DNA of 64,000 nt from Candidatus Saccharibacteria bacterium oral taxon 488 (GCA_013100825.1 CP040001.1:310001-374000), one strand, 5' to 3'. Numbered from the stretch's first letter, positions 47,237-56,346 are shown. The notes: generated from the letters alone by a model not told the origin. Translations and numbers: made by a program.

Positions 47237-49204
47237 TTATGGTTTTTGTTCAGCGGTTGGCGGCTCCGGAGTGGTAAGCGGTGCGGGTGTAGCGGCTTGT
47301 TCGGGCGGTGCGGAAGGTATGGCGGATTTGGTAGCGGTTTGTTCAGATGGTGCTATAGGCATCAGTGGCAGCGGAGTAAAGTTTGGCGGCGGTACGGGAG
47401 GCGTGGCTGATTTAGTGAGGACAGTGGCAGTGGCGTCTGGTTGCGTGGCGTTGATCGGGACGGTCGGCTGGACAGCGACGGCGGTTGGCGGCTCGGTGGT
47501 CAGTGGTGGAGCAGCCGGCGCGGGAGGGGTTGGTAATTGGCGCATGGCCTCGTCGGTGCGGGTGCGAGGAATCTCGAGAAAGAAGGTGCTGCCCTTGCGG
47601 TATTCGCTGATGACGAATAAGCGGCCAGACATTGCCTCGGTCAGACGGCGGCTGAGATACAGGCCGAGGCCAGTGCCGCCGATCTCGCGAGTGTCGGAAT
47701 TATCGACGCGGTAGAACTTTTGAAAGAGGTGCGGCAGGTCTTCGGCGGGGATGCCGATGCCGCTATCTTGGACGCTGATGGTGATCGTTTTGTCGTCACC
47801 AGTGATGTCCACGACCACTTCCCCGTCGGGCGTGTATTTGATGGCGTTTTCGATCAAGTTGGCGACAACTTCGCGGAGGTGATCGGCGTCGACGTTAGCG
47901 TAGTAGGCTGGCTGGATAGTGGCGGCGGTGTCCGGGCGGAAGGTGCAGACGAGGCCTTTTTCGGCGGCACGCGGTGCCAGGCCCTCAAAAATCTCGCCAA
48001 CAAAGGTGGTGATATTGATAATCCGTGGCTCATTCTTGAGGCGGCCGTCCTCGGCGCGGCTGATATCAAGCAGATCTTGGAATAACCGACCGAGGTGCTG
48101 GGCCGAGGCGTGGGCCTTGGTGATGAAATCGCGCGCCTTGTCGTCGATGTGGGCGGTGGCTGGATTGAGCGCCAGGCCGAGGTAGCCTTCGATAGAGGCG
48201 ACCGGGGTGCGCATTTCGTGGCTGGCGGTAGAGATGAATTCGGCTTGCTGGCGCTCCTCGGCTTTTTCTTTGGTAATATCGCGAAAGACGACGATGATGC
48301 CTTCGTTATCTTTGCCGACTGGCGAGGCGACGATGGAGACGAGGATTTGCTTGTCCGAGGCAGTGCGGAGGAGTAATTTGTCGGAGTGTGCCGGCCGATT
48401 ATTGATCAGTGATTGCATGACCGGGTTTTCGGTGACGGTGACGTCTTTGCCGTCAGCGGTGACGAGTTGGATGACGCTTTGCCACTTGAGGCCGAGGGCA
48501 TCGCCTTGGTTCCAGCCAATGATCCGCTGGGCTGAGGGGTTGATCAGCTCGATATTGCCCTCGCGCGAGATGGCCAGCACGCCGTCGTCGATAGTATTGA
48601 TGACAATGTCAGAGGTGCCCTCGGCGGTGGATAGTTTGGTGCGGAGTTCAGAGATGTCGCCGAGCTTGCTGACGCGTGGCTGATGGCGCCAGATGATAAA
48701 GCCAAGCACTAGTGGCGCTAGGCCAAAAAATAGGGCGCCAACTGTGGCGACCAGGCTAGCGTGCTGAGTGATGGCGGCGGTGGTAATGGCGATGATGACA
48801 AGGAGGCCAGTACCGATGACGACGGGTCCACCGAAGAAACCAGCGAACACCGCAGCGCTGAGCCAGGCGGCGGCGAATGGCGAGGCGAGAAACCCGCTGG
48901 TGGCAACCAGCGAGCCGACGGCGAGGATGATTAGGCCGTAGACGGCGATGGATGCGGCGGTGATGGCTCGGCGCGGTAGCCACAGACAGAGGATGAGAGC
49001 AGCGAGGCTGACGAGAGCGCTGATGGCGGCGGCGAGGTCGGTGATGGCTTCGCCGATGGGTAGCCGGTAACCGGTCGGGATAAAACGCGCCCAAGCATAG
49101 AGGAGGACGATAACCAGCCCGACGAACAAGGCCGCCTCGCATAGTCGCCGCAGCCAAAATCGCGATAATTCACCGACTTGCGAAACATCCCCCGCCCACT
49201 TCAT
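47237..49204 (-). CDS. multi-pass sensor histidine kinase with PAS domain and proline-rich tail
   Basis: About 655 residues. I start at MKWAGDVSQVGEL (49204), 6 nt after a TATAAT. About seven membrane segments fill residues 20-190. A PAS domain (VINTIDDGVLAISREGNIEL) is at about 215-320, then HisKA with FISTASHEMRTPVASIEGYL and HATPase with NLIENAIKYTPDG and GGTGLGLYLSRRL. The last 100 residues are Pro/Ala/Thr-rich (TEPPTAVAVQPTVPINAT), like the partner regulator's tail. It probably senses an intracellular or membrane cue via PAS. It is 45 nt from the regulator gene on the same strand. Confidence 0.92.
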   Translation of the reverse strand: MKWAGDVSQVGELSRFWLRRLCEAALFVGLVIVLLYAWARFIPTGYRLPIGEAITDLAAAISALVSLAALILCLWLPRRAITAASIAVYGLIILAVGSLVATSGFLASPFAAAWLSAAVFAGFFGGPVVIGTGLLVIIAITTAAITQHASLVATVGALFFGLAPLVLGFIIWRHQPRVSKLGDISELRTKLSTAEGTSDIVINTIDDGVLAISREGNIELINPSAQRIIGWNQGDALGLKWQSVIQLVTADGKDVTVTENPVMQSLINNRPAHSDKLLLRTASDKQILVSIVASPVGKDNEGIIVVFRDITKEKAEERQQAEFISTASHEMRTPVASIEGYLGLALNPATAHIDDKARDFITKAHASAQHLGRLFQDLLDISRAEDGRLKNEPRIINITTFVGEIFEGLAPRAAEKGLVCTFRPDTAATIQPAYYANVDADHLREVVANLIENAIKYTPDGEVVVDITGDDKTITISVQDSGIGIPAEDLPHLFQKFYRVDNSDTREIGGTGLGLYLSRRLTEAMSGRLFVISEYRKGSTFFLEIPRTRTDEAMRQLPTPPAPAAPPLTTEPPTAVAVQPTVPINATQPDATATVLTKSATPPVPPPNFTPLPLMPIAPSEQTATKSAIPSAPPEQAATPAPLTTPEPPTAEQKP

Positions 49205-49210
49205 GCTTGT

Positions 49211-49216
49211 ATTATA
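49211..49216 (-). promoter_or_regulatory. -10 element, leaderless promoter of the multi-pass kinase
   Basis: TATAAT, six bases, ATG at 49204. Confidence 0.65.
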
Positions 49217-49303
49217 GACCGAGACGAGCAAAAATGATACCCACATTGAGCCACGTCATGGCAAGTCAAGCATGGTACGTATTTGGCTGCCCTGAGGGGC
49301 CGC

Positions 49304-50563
49304 TCAGCCCTTCCCTAAAATCGCCTCGAGCATCTTCATTCGCGAGGCCATGATGGCGGGGATAGCACCGCTGATGATGGCGACCACCAGCACAACCTCG
49401 GCACGGAATAGCAATTCCCACCACGATATGTTGAGTGTCACGTCGGCAATTGGCAGACTGAACGGATGCGCCACTACATACGGCACTAGCCCGCCGAGGA
49501 AAATTACCAAGCCGACCGCTATACCGCACACCGCATAAAATAGCGCTAGTAGAACGTAGCTAAAGACGATCACTCGCGGCTTGACGCCAATTGCCCGCTG
49601 AATGCCGATTTGCCGCCGCTTGTTGATGATGTCAACATAAATCACGATGAAGATTGTCACCGCCGCAATGATAATGCCGACTATCAGCATAATAGCGTTG
49701 AGCGACTGAAAGCTACCGGTAATCGTATCCATAACCGTCGCTCCGTCACGCCAATCGTGAACCCGCAGGCCCGGATAGTTCAGGTCAGTAAGTGCTCGTT
49801 GTACCGACGCTTCCTTGCCGCGGCTGGTGCGCACGACGATCATGCTGGCATCGTTCTCGCCAGCCGTCAAATGGCTCGATATAGCGCTGGTGAGCTTGCG
49901 CCATAAACCGCGCGAGATGTACGCCTGAATATCTGCATTATAGAACTTCGTCGAGGTGATGCCGCCGACCTTGACGTCGACCTTTTTACCGTTAACATTT
50001 ATCGTTACCCGATCGCCAACTTTAACCCCTTCAAGAGAACCTCTCTCGAGCAGCCGGCTACCCAGCACGATCTCGTCGTCGCTCGCCAAAAACGTTCCAT
50101 CCGACACGCGGTTAGCGACCTCCAGGGTTTGGCGAAAGGCTTGCGGATTAACGACATTGATCCGGGCCTGCACTTGCTTGTCATCGTTATATCCTAATAC
50201 CGCCGGCACAGCCAGGATTTTGTCAGCCGCCGTCACGCCGTCGATGCGTTTGATCTCGGCCAGCTTGTCATCGACATTGGTGATGTACTCGCCGGGCTTT
50301 TTGACATCAATATAGGCCTCGCCGACCATTAAATTCTTGATCTGCGATTCAATCGCCGAGGTGACGCCAGCTAGTAGCGACGATATGAAGGCTAGATTAA
50401 TGAATGCCACCGCCACCAGCAGCGTCGTTAGGCCCAGTGTCCACTTGCGGCCGCGCACGATGTACTGCCGCATCAACCGCCAGCCTAGCAAGAACTCGCG
50501 CCACAGATTGTTCTTGGGCTGGCGCGGCGTTTGCGTTTCCTGCGTTTTGCGAGTCTGGATCAT
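49304..50563 (-). CDS. FtsX-fold ABC permease (MacB-like)
   Basis: The 419-residue permease has one N-terminal membrane helix (LTTLLVAVAFINLAFISSLLA), an outside domain of about 220 residues, and three C-terminal helices with the FtsX loop KRRQIGIQRAIGVKPRVIVF. The N-terminal tail is basic. It overlaps the ATPase stop by 4 nt and forms an exporter with it. The lack of a membrane-fusion partner is normal in single-membrane bacteria. Confidence 0.9.
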   Translation of the reverse strand: MIQTRKTQETQTPRQPKNNLWREFLLGWRLMRQYIVRGRKWTLGLTTLLVAVAFINLAFISSLLAGVTSAIESQIKNLMVGEAYIDVKKPGEYITNVDDKLAEIKRIDGVTAADKILAVPAVLGYNDDKQVQARINVVNPQAFRQTLEVANRVSDGTFLASDDEIVLGSRLLERGSLEGVKVGDRVTINVNGKKVDVKVGGITSTKFYNADIQAYISRGLWRKLTSAISSHLTAGENDASMIVVRTSRGKEASVQRALTDLNYPGLRVHDWRDGATVMDTITGSFQSLNAIMLIVGIIIAAVTIFIVIYVDIINKRRQIGIQRAIGVKPRVIVFSYVLLALFYAVCGIAVGLVIFLGGLVPYVVAHPFSLPIADVTLNISWWELLFRAEVVLVVAIISGAIPAIMASRMKMLEAILGKG

Positions 50564-51282
50564 AGTAGTCTCCCGGCTGCAGGCCGACGCTCGCCTTTTA
50601 GTTTGCCGTTTTCAAACACGATTTGCCGCTTGGCGTAAGCTAATTCATCAGCTTCGTGCGAGATCATCACCAAGGTTATGCCACTGGCATTAATTTCCTT
50701 CAATGTTTCCATGATATTTGTTGAGGCAACCGTATCTAGGTTAGCCGTTGGCTCATCGGCAAAGATAATGTGCGGCTCATTGACCAGCGCCCGGGCGATC
50801 GCCACGCGCTGCTGTTCGCCGCCGGATAATTGCGATGGCAGGTGGCGCGCTCTGTCCTTCAAACCAACACGATCCAGTTCGTGCAAGGCTTTTTGTCGAG
50901 CAATCTTCGCCGAGCACCACATCAGCCGCGGCAACATGACGTTTTCTAGAGCGGTGAGTTCACGGATCAGGGCGTACTCTTGAAAAATATAGCCAACTTG
51001 GCGCAGGCGCAGTTCAATCCGCTGTTTTTCTGGCAGCTGAGTGATCTCTATCGCCGGTGTCTCGTCGCCCCTACTATCAAACCAAATCGTGCCGCTATCA
51101 GGGCGATCCAACATCGCCACCTGATGCATAAAGGTCGATTTGCCCGAACCGTTGCGCCCTGTGATCATCAGAAAATCACCGTGACGAATCGAAAAACTGA
51201 CGTCCTTGAGCGCACGCGTGGCGCTATCACCCGAGCCGTACGTCTTGCTGAGATGCTCAATGGTAAGAATTTCGCGGGCCAT
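50560..51282 (-). CDS. ABC transporter ATP-binding protein (MacB/LolD type)
   Basis: About 240 residues. Walker A GRNGSGKSTFMHQVA, Q-loop FQEYALIRELTALENV, signature LSGGEQQRVAIARAL, Walker B IIFADEPTANLD. Start MAREILTIEHLSKTYG (51282) is 6 nt after TATACT (51289-51294). It is the first gene of a two-gene exporter with the MacB-like permease. Substrate unknown. Confidence 0.92.
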   Translation of the reverse strand: MAREILTIEHLSKTYGSGDSATRALKDVSFSIRHGDFLMITGRNGSGKSTFMHQVAMLDRPDSGTIWFDSRGDETPAIEITQLPEKQRIELRLRQVGYIFQEYALIRELTALENVMLPRLMWCSAKIARQKALHELDRVGLKDRARHLPSQLSGGEQQRVAIARALVNEPHIIFADEPTANLDTVASTNIMETLKEINASGITLVMISHEADELAYAKRQIVFENGKLKGERRPAAGRLL

Positions 51283-51288
51283 AGTATC

Positions 51289-51294
51289 AGTATA
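51289..51294 (-). promoter_or_regulatory. -10 element, leaderless promoter of the MacB-like exporter
   Basis: TATACT, six bases, ATG at 51282. Confidence 0.65.
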
Positions 51295-51336
51295 GCGCGC
51301 GGTGGGGCGCCGCTTCAAGCCGAGATTCCGAAAAAC

Positions 51337-51840
51337 CTACCGTAGTTTTGTTATCATTTCTACTTCGCGGGCCGTAAGACCATATTTTTCATAGAACGTT
51401 ATAGCGCGCTGGTTGCCGCTTAGCACTTTTAGCCGCAAGGTATCGCAATTTTTACTCTGGAAATAGCACTTTATTTCGTCCAGCAAGGCTCGTCCGATAC
51501 CGCTGCCGCGCTGCTCTGGCTCGACATAGAGCAGCCCGATCCAGCCGTCTTTTCGCGGTGCATGCACTGCATCGAAAACGGCGTCCTGACCAGGCTGATG
51601 ATCAATAATCACACCTTGAATAAAGCCGACCACCTGGCCGTTCTCCTCGGCAACATACATCGCGCCGTCCATATCCTCACTATCGTCGATCATCCGCTGC
51701 ATGTAGCCATGCGCGTCTCGCAGGTTAGCGAACGGCAGCGATTCCGCCGTGTTATCAACCTGCGCGAAATGCGCGTGTAATTTAATCGCTAGCTTGTCGA
51801 TTGCGGCGCGGTCTTTGGGGTGGAAGGGGCGGATTGTCAT
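51337..51840 (-). CDS. GNAT-family N-acetyltransferase
   Basis: A 167-residue protein: MTIRPFHPKDRAAIDKLA at the start, YVAEENGQVVGFIQGVI strand, GWIGLLYVEPEQRGSGIGRA as the acetyl-CoA loop (Q-x-GSGIGRAL), and RLKVLSGNQRAITFYEKYGL. The substrate may be a small amine, a protein or an antibiotic. It stands alone; upstream the DNA becomes AT-rich. Confidence 0.88.
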   Translation of the reverse strand: MTIRPFHPKDRAAIDKLAIKLHAHFAQVDNTAESLPFANLRDAHGYMQRMIDDSEDMDGAMYVAEENGQVVGFIQGVIIDHQPGQDAVFDAVHAPRKDGWIGLLYVEPEQRGSGIGRALLDEIKCYFQSKNCDTLRLKVLSGNQRAITFYEKYGLTAREVEMITKLR

Positions 51841-51999
51841 AATGAAATCATACTATGGTGGAGTATCAATGGTAAAGCTCATGCTGTCGCTAAAAAGGCT
51901 TACCTAAATAGAACGATTTGATTTTTATTCTTTAGCAAAAATCAATTGTTGTATCATTGTACATAATTTTTTAATTGTTTTACTAGGGATGAATTTGAC

Positions 52000-52389
52000 T
52001 TATTCCCAAAACTTATCTTCTTCGTCTTGTTGTTCTGCAAAAGTCCATACTTCCTGTATCTTGCCATCCTCTATTCTAAATAAATCAATACCGGGATCAT
52101 TTAGTTTTTCACCTTCTTTTTCAGCTAAAGAAACGACACTGGCGGCCACAAAACAGTCATTACTTGCAGCCCAGTTTGTAATTACTCTAAATGTGCCATT
52201 ACTTCTTTTGATAAATTCCCCTAAACGCTCTCCCAACGCCTGCTTTCCTTTAACAATTCCTGAAAGTGGGCCCCCTCCTCCCATGTGCCATACAATATCA
52301 TCAGACATCGTTTCAAAAACTGCTTCAACATTTCCCTTTGATAATGCTTCTGTATAAGCATTAAATACTTTCATGACCTCATTTTTCAT
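52000..52389 (-). CDS. SnoaL/NTF2-like protein
   Basis: A 129-residue protein starting MKNEVMKVFNAYTEALSKGN, with a GGAG Shine-Dalgarno. The layout is that of SnoaL/NTF2-like barrels: helix, FETMSDDIVWHMGGGGPLSG, then GKQALGERLGEFIKRS, FRVITNWAAS and the final LFRIEDGKIQEVWTFAE. Such proteins bind or isomerise small molecules, and many have no known function. It is the last host-side gene before the att-like repeat at 52520. Confidence 0.82.
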   Translation of the reverse strand: MKNEVMKVFNAYTEALSKGNVEAVFETMSDDIVWHMGGGGPLSGIVKGKQALGERLGEFIKRSNGTFRVITNWAASNDCFVAASVVSLAEKEGEKLNDPGIDLFRIEDGKIQEVWTFAEQQDEEDKFWE

Positions 52390-52508
52390 AGCTGTTCTCC
52401 TTTCTTTTTTGAGAAATGATTTTCTCTTACTGTCATTATACATTGCGACTCAGAAACTTTTACAAGGAAAACGGGCGATTATAATCTTATATCACCTAAG
52501 CGCAGGTA

Positions 52509-52654
52509 TGAAAAGGTTTGGTGACCCTACAAATATAAATGTGGAACTCCTTTTTCGCGATTTGTTTGCGCTGCGGGATCGCTTCAAGGAGCTGGGCATG
52601 GTTATTAAAAATGGCGAGGTGTATTTGCCGGATTTGGAGGAGCGTGATGTTTAA
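52509..52654 (+). CDS. small protein crossing the att-like site, 48 residues
   Basis: An open frame from ATG 52509: MKRFGDPTNINVELLFRDLF to the final PDLEERDV. The first few codons (FGDPT) come from the copied 3' end of tRNA-Glu. The stop overlaps the start of the PLD gene by 8 nt, which suggests coupled translation. No family recognised. It may be the truncated end of a larger gene of the element. Confidence 0.4.
52520..52531. repeat. att-like direct repeat, left copy
   Basis: TGGTGACCCTAC, identical to the last 12 nt (with CCA) of tRNA-Glu at 56283-56294, same orientation. Chance identity over 12 bp in 4 kb is unlikely. Confidence 0.6.
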
Positions 52655-53108
52655 TTTGCGAAAATCAGGCTCAAATCTCTATGACCAAAATACTTTCGAC
52701 GACCAATTTATGCGCGATTTACGAAAAGGCCGAAAAAGCATTATCATCGAAAGTCCGTTTCTCAGAACTGTCCGAGTCGAAAAATTTATTCCAATATTCC
52801 ACCGACTCAAAAAGCGTGGCGTTGCAATATTACTTAACACCAAACCACTTGAAGAACACGACGAAATATACAAACTACAAGCCCAAAAATCTCTGAATTT
52901 ACTACAATCAGCAGGCGTCGAAGTGCTTTTTACAGTCAAGCATCACCGCAAATTAGCCATCATCGACAGAGAAATTATTTACGAAGGTAGCCTAAATATT
53001 CTCTCATATCGCGACAGTTGTGAGATAATGAGAAGGACGGCATCCGCGCTGGAGGCGGAGATGTTGATAGATTTTATCGGCTTAAATAAATTTATGGAGG
53101 TGAAATAA
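52647..53108 (+). CDS. phospholipase-D-like (PLDc) protein, single HKD motif
   Basis: A 153-residue protein after a strong Shine-Dalgarno (GGAGGA). The motif HHRKLAIIDREIIYEGSLN-type sequence gives H-x-K-x4-D at about residues 107-114, followed by GSLNILSYRD. Single-HKD proteins act as dimers; examples are Nuc-type nucleases and BfiI-like restriction nucleases. The N-terminal part DLRKGRKSIIIESPFLR is the typical first strand-helix of the PLD fold. A nuclease role in an acquired region would fit defence. No signal peptide. Confidence 0.78.
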   Translation: MFNLRKSGSNLYDQNTFDDQFMRDLRKGRKSIIIESPFLRTVRVEKFIPIFHRLKKRGVAILLNTKPLEEHDEIYKLQAQKSLNLLQSAGVEVLFTVKHHRKLAIIDREIIYEGSLNILSYRDSCEIMRRTASALEAEMLIDFIGLNKFMEVK

Positions 53109-53110
53109 TC

Positions 53111-53335
53111 ATGAACGACGAGGATACAATCAAGGATCTTCATCTATACGAAGACGAAGAAACGATTCAGAAAACGATCCACTACCTGGAGCTTCACGAC
53201 CCAGACAATGCCAATCGCGAATACGCGGTCGGATTTCTGAAATTCATGCAGCGATTTGCGCATGTCGCTAGCAGGAGTGAGGACTTTGATTTTGAGGGGT
53301 TTTTGGAAAAGTATAAAGGCACCAAAAAAGAGTAA
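53111..53335 (+). CDS. small acidic protein behind the PLD-like gene
   Basis: A 74-residue protein: MNDEDTIKDLHLYEDEETIQ, then KTIHYLELHDPDNANREYAV and a helix FLKFMQRFAHVASRS. It begins 2 nt after the PLD stop, so both are surely co-transcribed. Strongly acidic N-terminus. It could be an inhibitor or partner of the nuclease-like protein; this is only inferred from the pairing. No family recognised. Confidence 0.55.
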   Translation: MNDEDTIKDLHLYEDEETIQKTIHYLELHDPDNANREYAVGFLKFMQRFAHVASRSEDFDFEGFLEKYKGTKKE

Positions 53336-53352
53336 TAGCCTTTTGCTACTAC

Positions 53353-53700
53353 CTAGCAATCATCTAACCTTGTATGCAATAAGGATAGCACGCTTAAAGC
53401 ATCCAAACAGTGTTGCTCGGTAATGACACCTGTCGCAGACAAGCCATTGTGTGTTTCGTGAGATAGGGGATTTCGATAGCCGCTAACGATTCCCGCAGAC
53501 AAGTACCTCTGTGCAGCCTCGAGACTTTTCTTGGTTTTGTTATCAAAGGGAGTTCCGTCTGAACGGGTTGCTGATTGCGCAATGTGTAGCATGGCCTCTT
53601 GTGGGTTTTCGCTAAACACTTTCATCATTAAAGGGCCTTCGTCTAGCTCACTGATCGTACGAGATTTGTCTGGATTTTGACTAATTGACTTAGCCCTAGG
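53353..53700 (-). pseudogene. C-terminal remnant of a TIGR02391-family protein
   Basis: From about 53700 the minus frame reads KSRTISELDEGPLMMKVFSE and then, after ATG 53628, a 91-residue tail with SAGIVSGYRNPLSHETH and HCLDALSVLSLLH. This matches the C-terminal half of TIGR02391 proteins, where R-NP-x-SH is conserved; these occur in defence-related regions. The N-terminal half (about 130 residues) is missing, and an in-frame stop lies just beyond 53700. Probably a truncated relic. Confidence 0.55.
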
Positions 53701-53839
53701 TAAATATTAGCAGAGTTTTAGTTGAATGTCAAAACATTGCCCGGATAAACGCCCTAAGCGTAAGTCATTTAAAGTACCTCGTGAAATTTATGCTGTGTTT
53801 AAGAAAATACTAACAACCCTGTGCTATACTTAGACACGC

Positions 53840-54271
53840 ATGGCTTCAAAAAATATTATTCACCGTTATAGTTCAGGAGGGGTTATCCTTAAAGATAACA
53901 GGGTTCTTATAATTGAATCATTGCAACCAATCAAGGAATATTCTTTTCCTAAAGGCTCTATAGAACCCGGAGAACATCACCGTGACACCGCAGTGCGAGA
54001 AATACTTGAGGAGACTGGATACTACACAACGATTCTAGGGTTTATTGATACTCTAATATATGAATTCTCAACAGATGATAGCCACGTAGTAAAAGAGGTT
54101 TCGTACTATGCTGTGTCTATTAATGACTCAGTACCTCGACAGCAGCAACAGCTTCAACCAGGAGAAGATATACGCCCCTTATGGGTCAGCTTGCCAAAAG
54201 CTTTTCAGCTCCTCACCCACAAAAACACGAGACAACTTCTTGCTAAGGCAATTAAAATGTACCGTCATTGA
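53840..54271 (+). CDS. NUDIX hydrolase
   Basis: A 143-residue protein with a full box: KGSIEPGEHHRDTAVREILE then ETGYY at about residues 37-60. FPKGSIEPGE and the first strand GGVILKDNRVLIIES are like Ap4A-type or coupled DIPP-type NUDIX enzymes (Pro-Lys-Gly before the box). A TATACT lies about 16 nt upstream. It is intact, unlike most neighbours in the element. AT-rich. Its end overlaps the relic of the APH-like gene on the other strand. Confidence 0.82.
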   Translation: MASKNIIHRYSSGGVILKDNRVLIIESLQPIKEYSFPKGSIEPGEHHRDTAVREILEETGYYTTILGFIDTLIYEFSTDDSHVVKEVSYYAVSINDSVPRQQQQLQPGEDIRPLWVSLPKAFQLLTHKNTRQLLAKAIKMYRH

Positions 54272-55028
54272 AGCAACAACTACCTACAGACTCCTCTACG
54301 GTGCGGTGTGAGAAAAAGTAATTTGCTAGGATGAATATAATATTTCTATCATCTGGAGACATAGCAGCAACATTAAAGACAGTTAGTAGCCTTAGAGATA
54401 TCATTACGCATATCTCTCTATTAATTTTGCTAAGGATATTCTTGTCTATACCTTTGATATAGTACTTCATATAATCATGAACTATTCTTTGGCGCGAGGT
54501 ATTGAGGTTTACCCATACTCTACCGTCAGCATGAGTGATCTCTTTAGATCTGCCTAGCGGATTAGGTTTAGACTCTGCCCATTTCGCATACGATGGTCCA
54601 ATTCCTCCACATATAATATGATGGATGAATGTTGATATGTCAGTAGATAGCCTGTTCCATCCAGCCGCCTCAAAATCAACAAGGTAGCCATTCTGAAGAT
54701 ATTCATATCATGAACATCCCCTTGAGAGGGTATGACATATGTATTATTCATGTTTTTTTGCATATCTTTAACATATTTCTTTACCGCATAAAGCAGGTCG
54801 TCTAGGTATATAGACGATTAAGCCGTTCACGCTTTTTAGCGACTCATCCGCACAAAATTCCTCGTATTGTCTCAAAAGTTGCGGCGATTCTATCATATGC
54901 AATCGATTAATATAAAAGCTTTTCGTGCCTCCAGCTTTAATATGAGACCAAATACCCATTGTGTTTGCAAGGCTAGACAGGTCTCTGAAAAACTCAGACA
55001 TATCTATGTCCGCGTCACTACAAAGAAT
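54252..55028 (-). pseudogene. aminoglycoside-phosphotransferase-like kinase, broken by two frameshifts
   Basis: Three frames together give one APH/choline-kinase-type protein. Key parts: the Brenner motif SQGDVHDMNIF, then in another frame GYLVDFEAAGWNRLSTDIST (the DFG-like Asp-Phe-Glu), HHIICGGIGPSYAKWAES, and the C-terminal helical part from MKYYIKGIDKNILSKINREI. Frame changes lie near 54690 and 54795. The N-terminal ATP-binding lobe is absent: the sequence switches at about 55028 to the recombinase on the other strand. AT-rich. Confidence 0.65.
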
Positions 55029-55029
55029 G

Positions 55030-56346
55030 TGTATCAAATCGATTGATCGCTTTACACGAGGTGGTGGTGATTACTATTCTCCGCTCAAGCGGCAGTTGAC
55101 TAAGCTTGGTATTGCACTTGAGGATATGTACGGAGTTATTGGTAAGCAGCAAATTAACACTCTTGAGCATACCGGGTTCAAATATTACTGGAGTGAGTTT
55201 AATCCAACACAAAAATCTGAGTATCTGGAGGCTGAGCGCGCCAAGGACGAGATGCGCGCTGCGCATGTTTATACAAACCAGCAAATTGCCGATGAGCTTA
55301 ATTCCATGGGCTTTCGCTCTCGCGTGACGATTGTGCGCGACAAATACGACCGAACAAAAATTAAACGACAGATTGGTGGCCGAAAAATGACTGCCAAAAT
55401 GATTGATCAATACACTAGTAAATTGGTATATTGCGGTATTATTAAGGAAAAATGGACGTATGATAAGCCAGTTAAAGCGCAGTTTGATGGGCTCGTTAGC
55501 GTGGATTTATTCAACGAAGCTAATCGCGGCCGAGTTTTCGTGGAGGTTGATAGCCATGATAATATCACCGTTAAACGTAAGGCTGTTCCGAATCATTTGA
55601 AAAGTAAACAAGTTTATAACCTAGATTATCCATATAAGCAGGTAGTTGCCTGTCCTAAATGCGGTAAGACACTATCTGGTAGCGCTCGTGGCAAGCTCGG
55701 TAAACACTATCCAGCTTATCACTGCAGTCGCGATGGCCATTACTTCCGTGTGTCGAAGCCTGAATTTGATAAGACGATAGAAGACTTTGTGAGGGCTATT
55801 ACTATCAAGCCAGAATACATTGACGATGTTATCGCCGCCATCGCTGAATTGTGGCGTGAACGTCAGACTAGGCAAATTGATGCTAATCGGCAGCGCCTAG
55901 AGCACCGCGAGAGCCTGCAAGGTCAAATCAAGGCAACCGTTAATCGGATGCGTATTGTCACAAGCGAGACGGCCCTAAAATACCTTGAAGAGGATATTGT
56001 TAGCGTCGAAAAAGAATTAGCAGAGCTGGATGAAGAAATTGCTAGGCAGCCGAATTTACAAGCTGAATTTGACCAAGTTTTGCAATATGTAAAATATATT
56101 TTGGAACACCTTTCAGAGCTGCTACTTGACCTCTGTAATCCACTGCGAAAAGCTGCCTTTTTCGGTGCTATATTCAACAAGCTTCCAACCTACGAACAAA
56201 TAAACTTTGGAACCCATAAAAACAGCCCACCACCAGAGGTAAACGAGCTGTTTCAAATCCGAACGGAATATAAATCCCTGTATGGTGACCCTACCGGGAA
56301 TCGAACCCGGGTTGCTGGGATGAGAACCCAGTGTCCTAACCGCTAG
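55030..56346 (+). pseudogene. large serine recombinase, missing its catalytic start
   Basis: From about 55030 the frame reads KSIDRFTRGGGDYYSPLKRQ, the second half of a serine-recombinase catalytic domain, then WSEFNPTQKSEYLEAERAKD, the recombinase domain (QIADELNSMGFRSRVTIVRD; QFDGLVSVDLFNEANRGR), a zinc ribbon VVACPKCGKTLSGSARGK with HCSRDGHYF, and a coiled coil. The first roughly 80-100 residues with the catalytic Ser are missing. About 60 residues also seem absent between DEMRA and AHVYT. The last 21 codons are the antisense of tRNA-Glu, so the true protein end was lost or lies at the att junction. Not expected to be active. Confidence 0.75.
56283..56294. repeat. att-like direct repeat, tRNA copy
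   Basis: TGGTGACCCTAC, antisense of the 3' end of tRNA-Glu including CCA; identical to 52520-52531. Confidence 0.6.

Larger units (their letters stand above)
52520..56294. mobile_element. remnant of an integrated element at tRNA-Glu (about 3.8 kb)
   Basis: Bounded by the 12-bp direct repeat. It holds a PLD-like gene, two small genes, a TIGR02391 remnant, a NUDIX gene, a frameshifted APH-like kinase, and a truncated large serine recombinase whose frame runs into the tRNA. The recombinase next to the tRNA 3' end and repeated 3' end are the classical layout of a tRNA-integrated element. Most of its genes are broken, so it is probably immobile. Confidence 0.6.

Noticed and set aside
56285..56346. 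C-terminal sequence GDPTGNRTRVAGMRTQCPNR as part of a real protein
   Set aside because: It is the antisense of tRNA-Glu read by frame run-through and should not be taken as protein domain.
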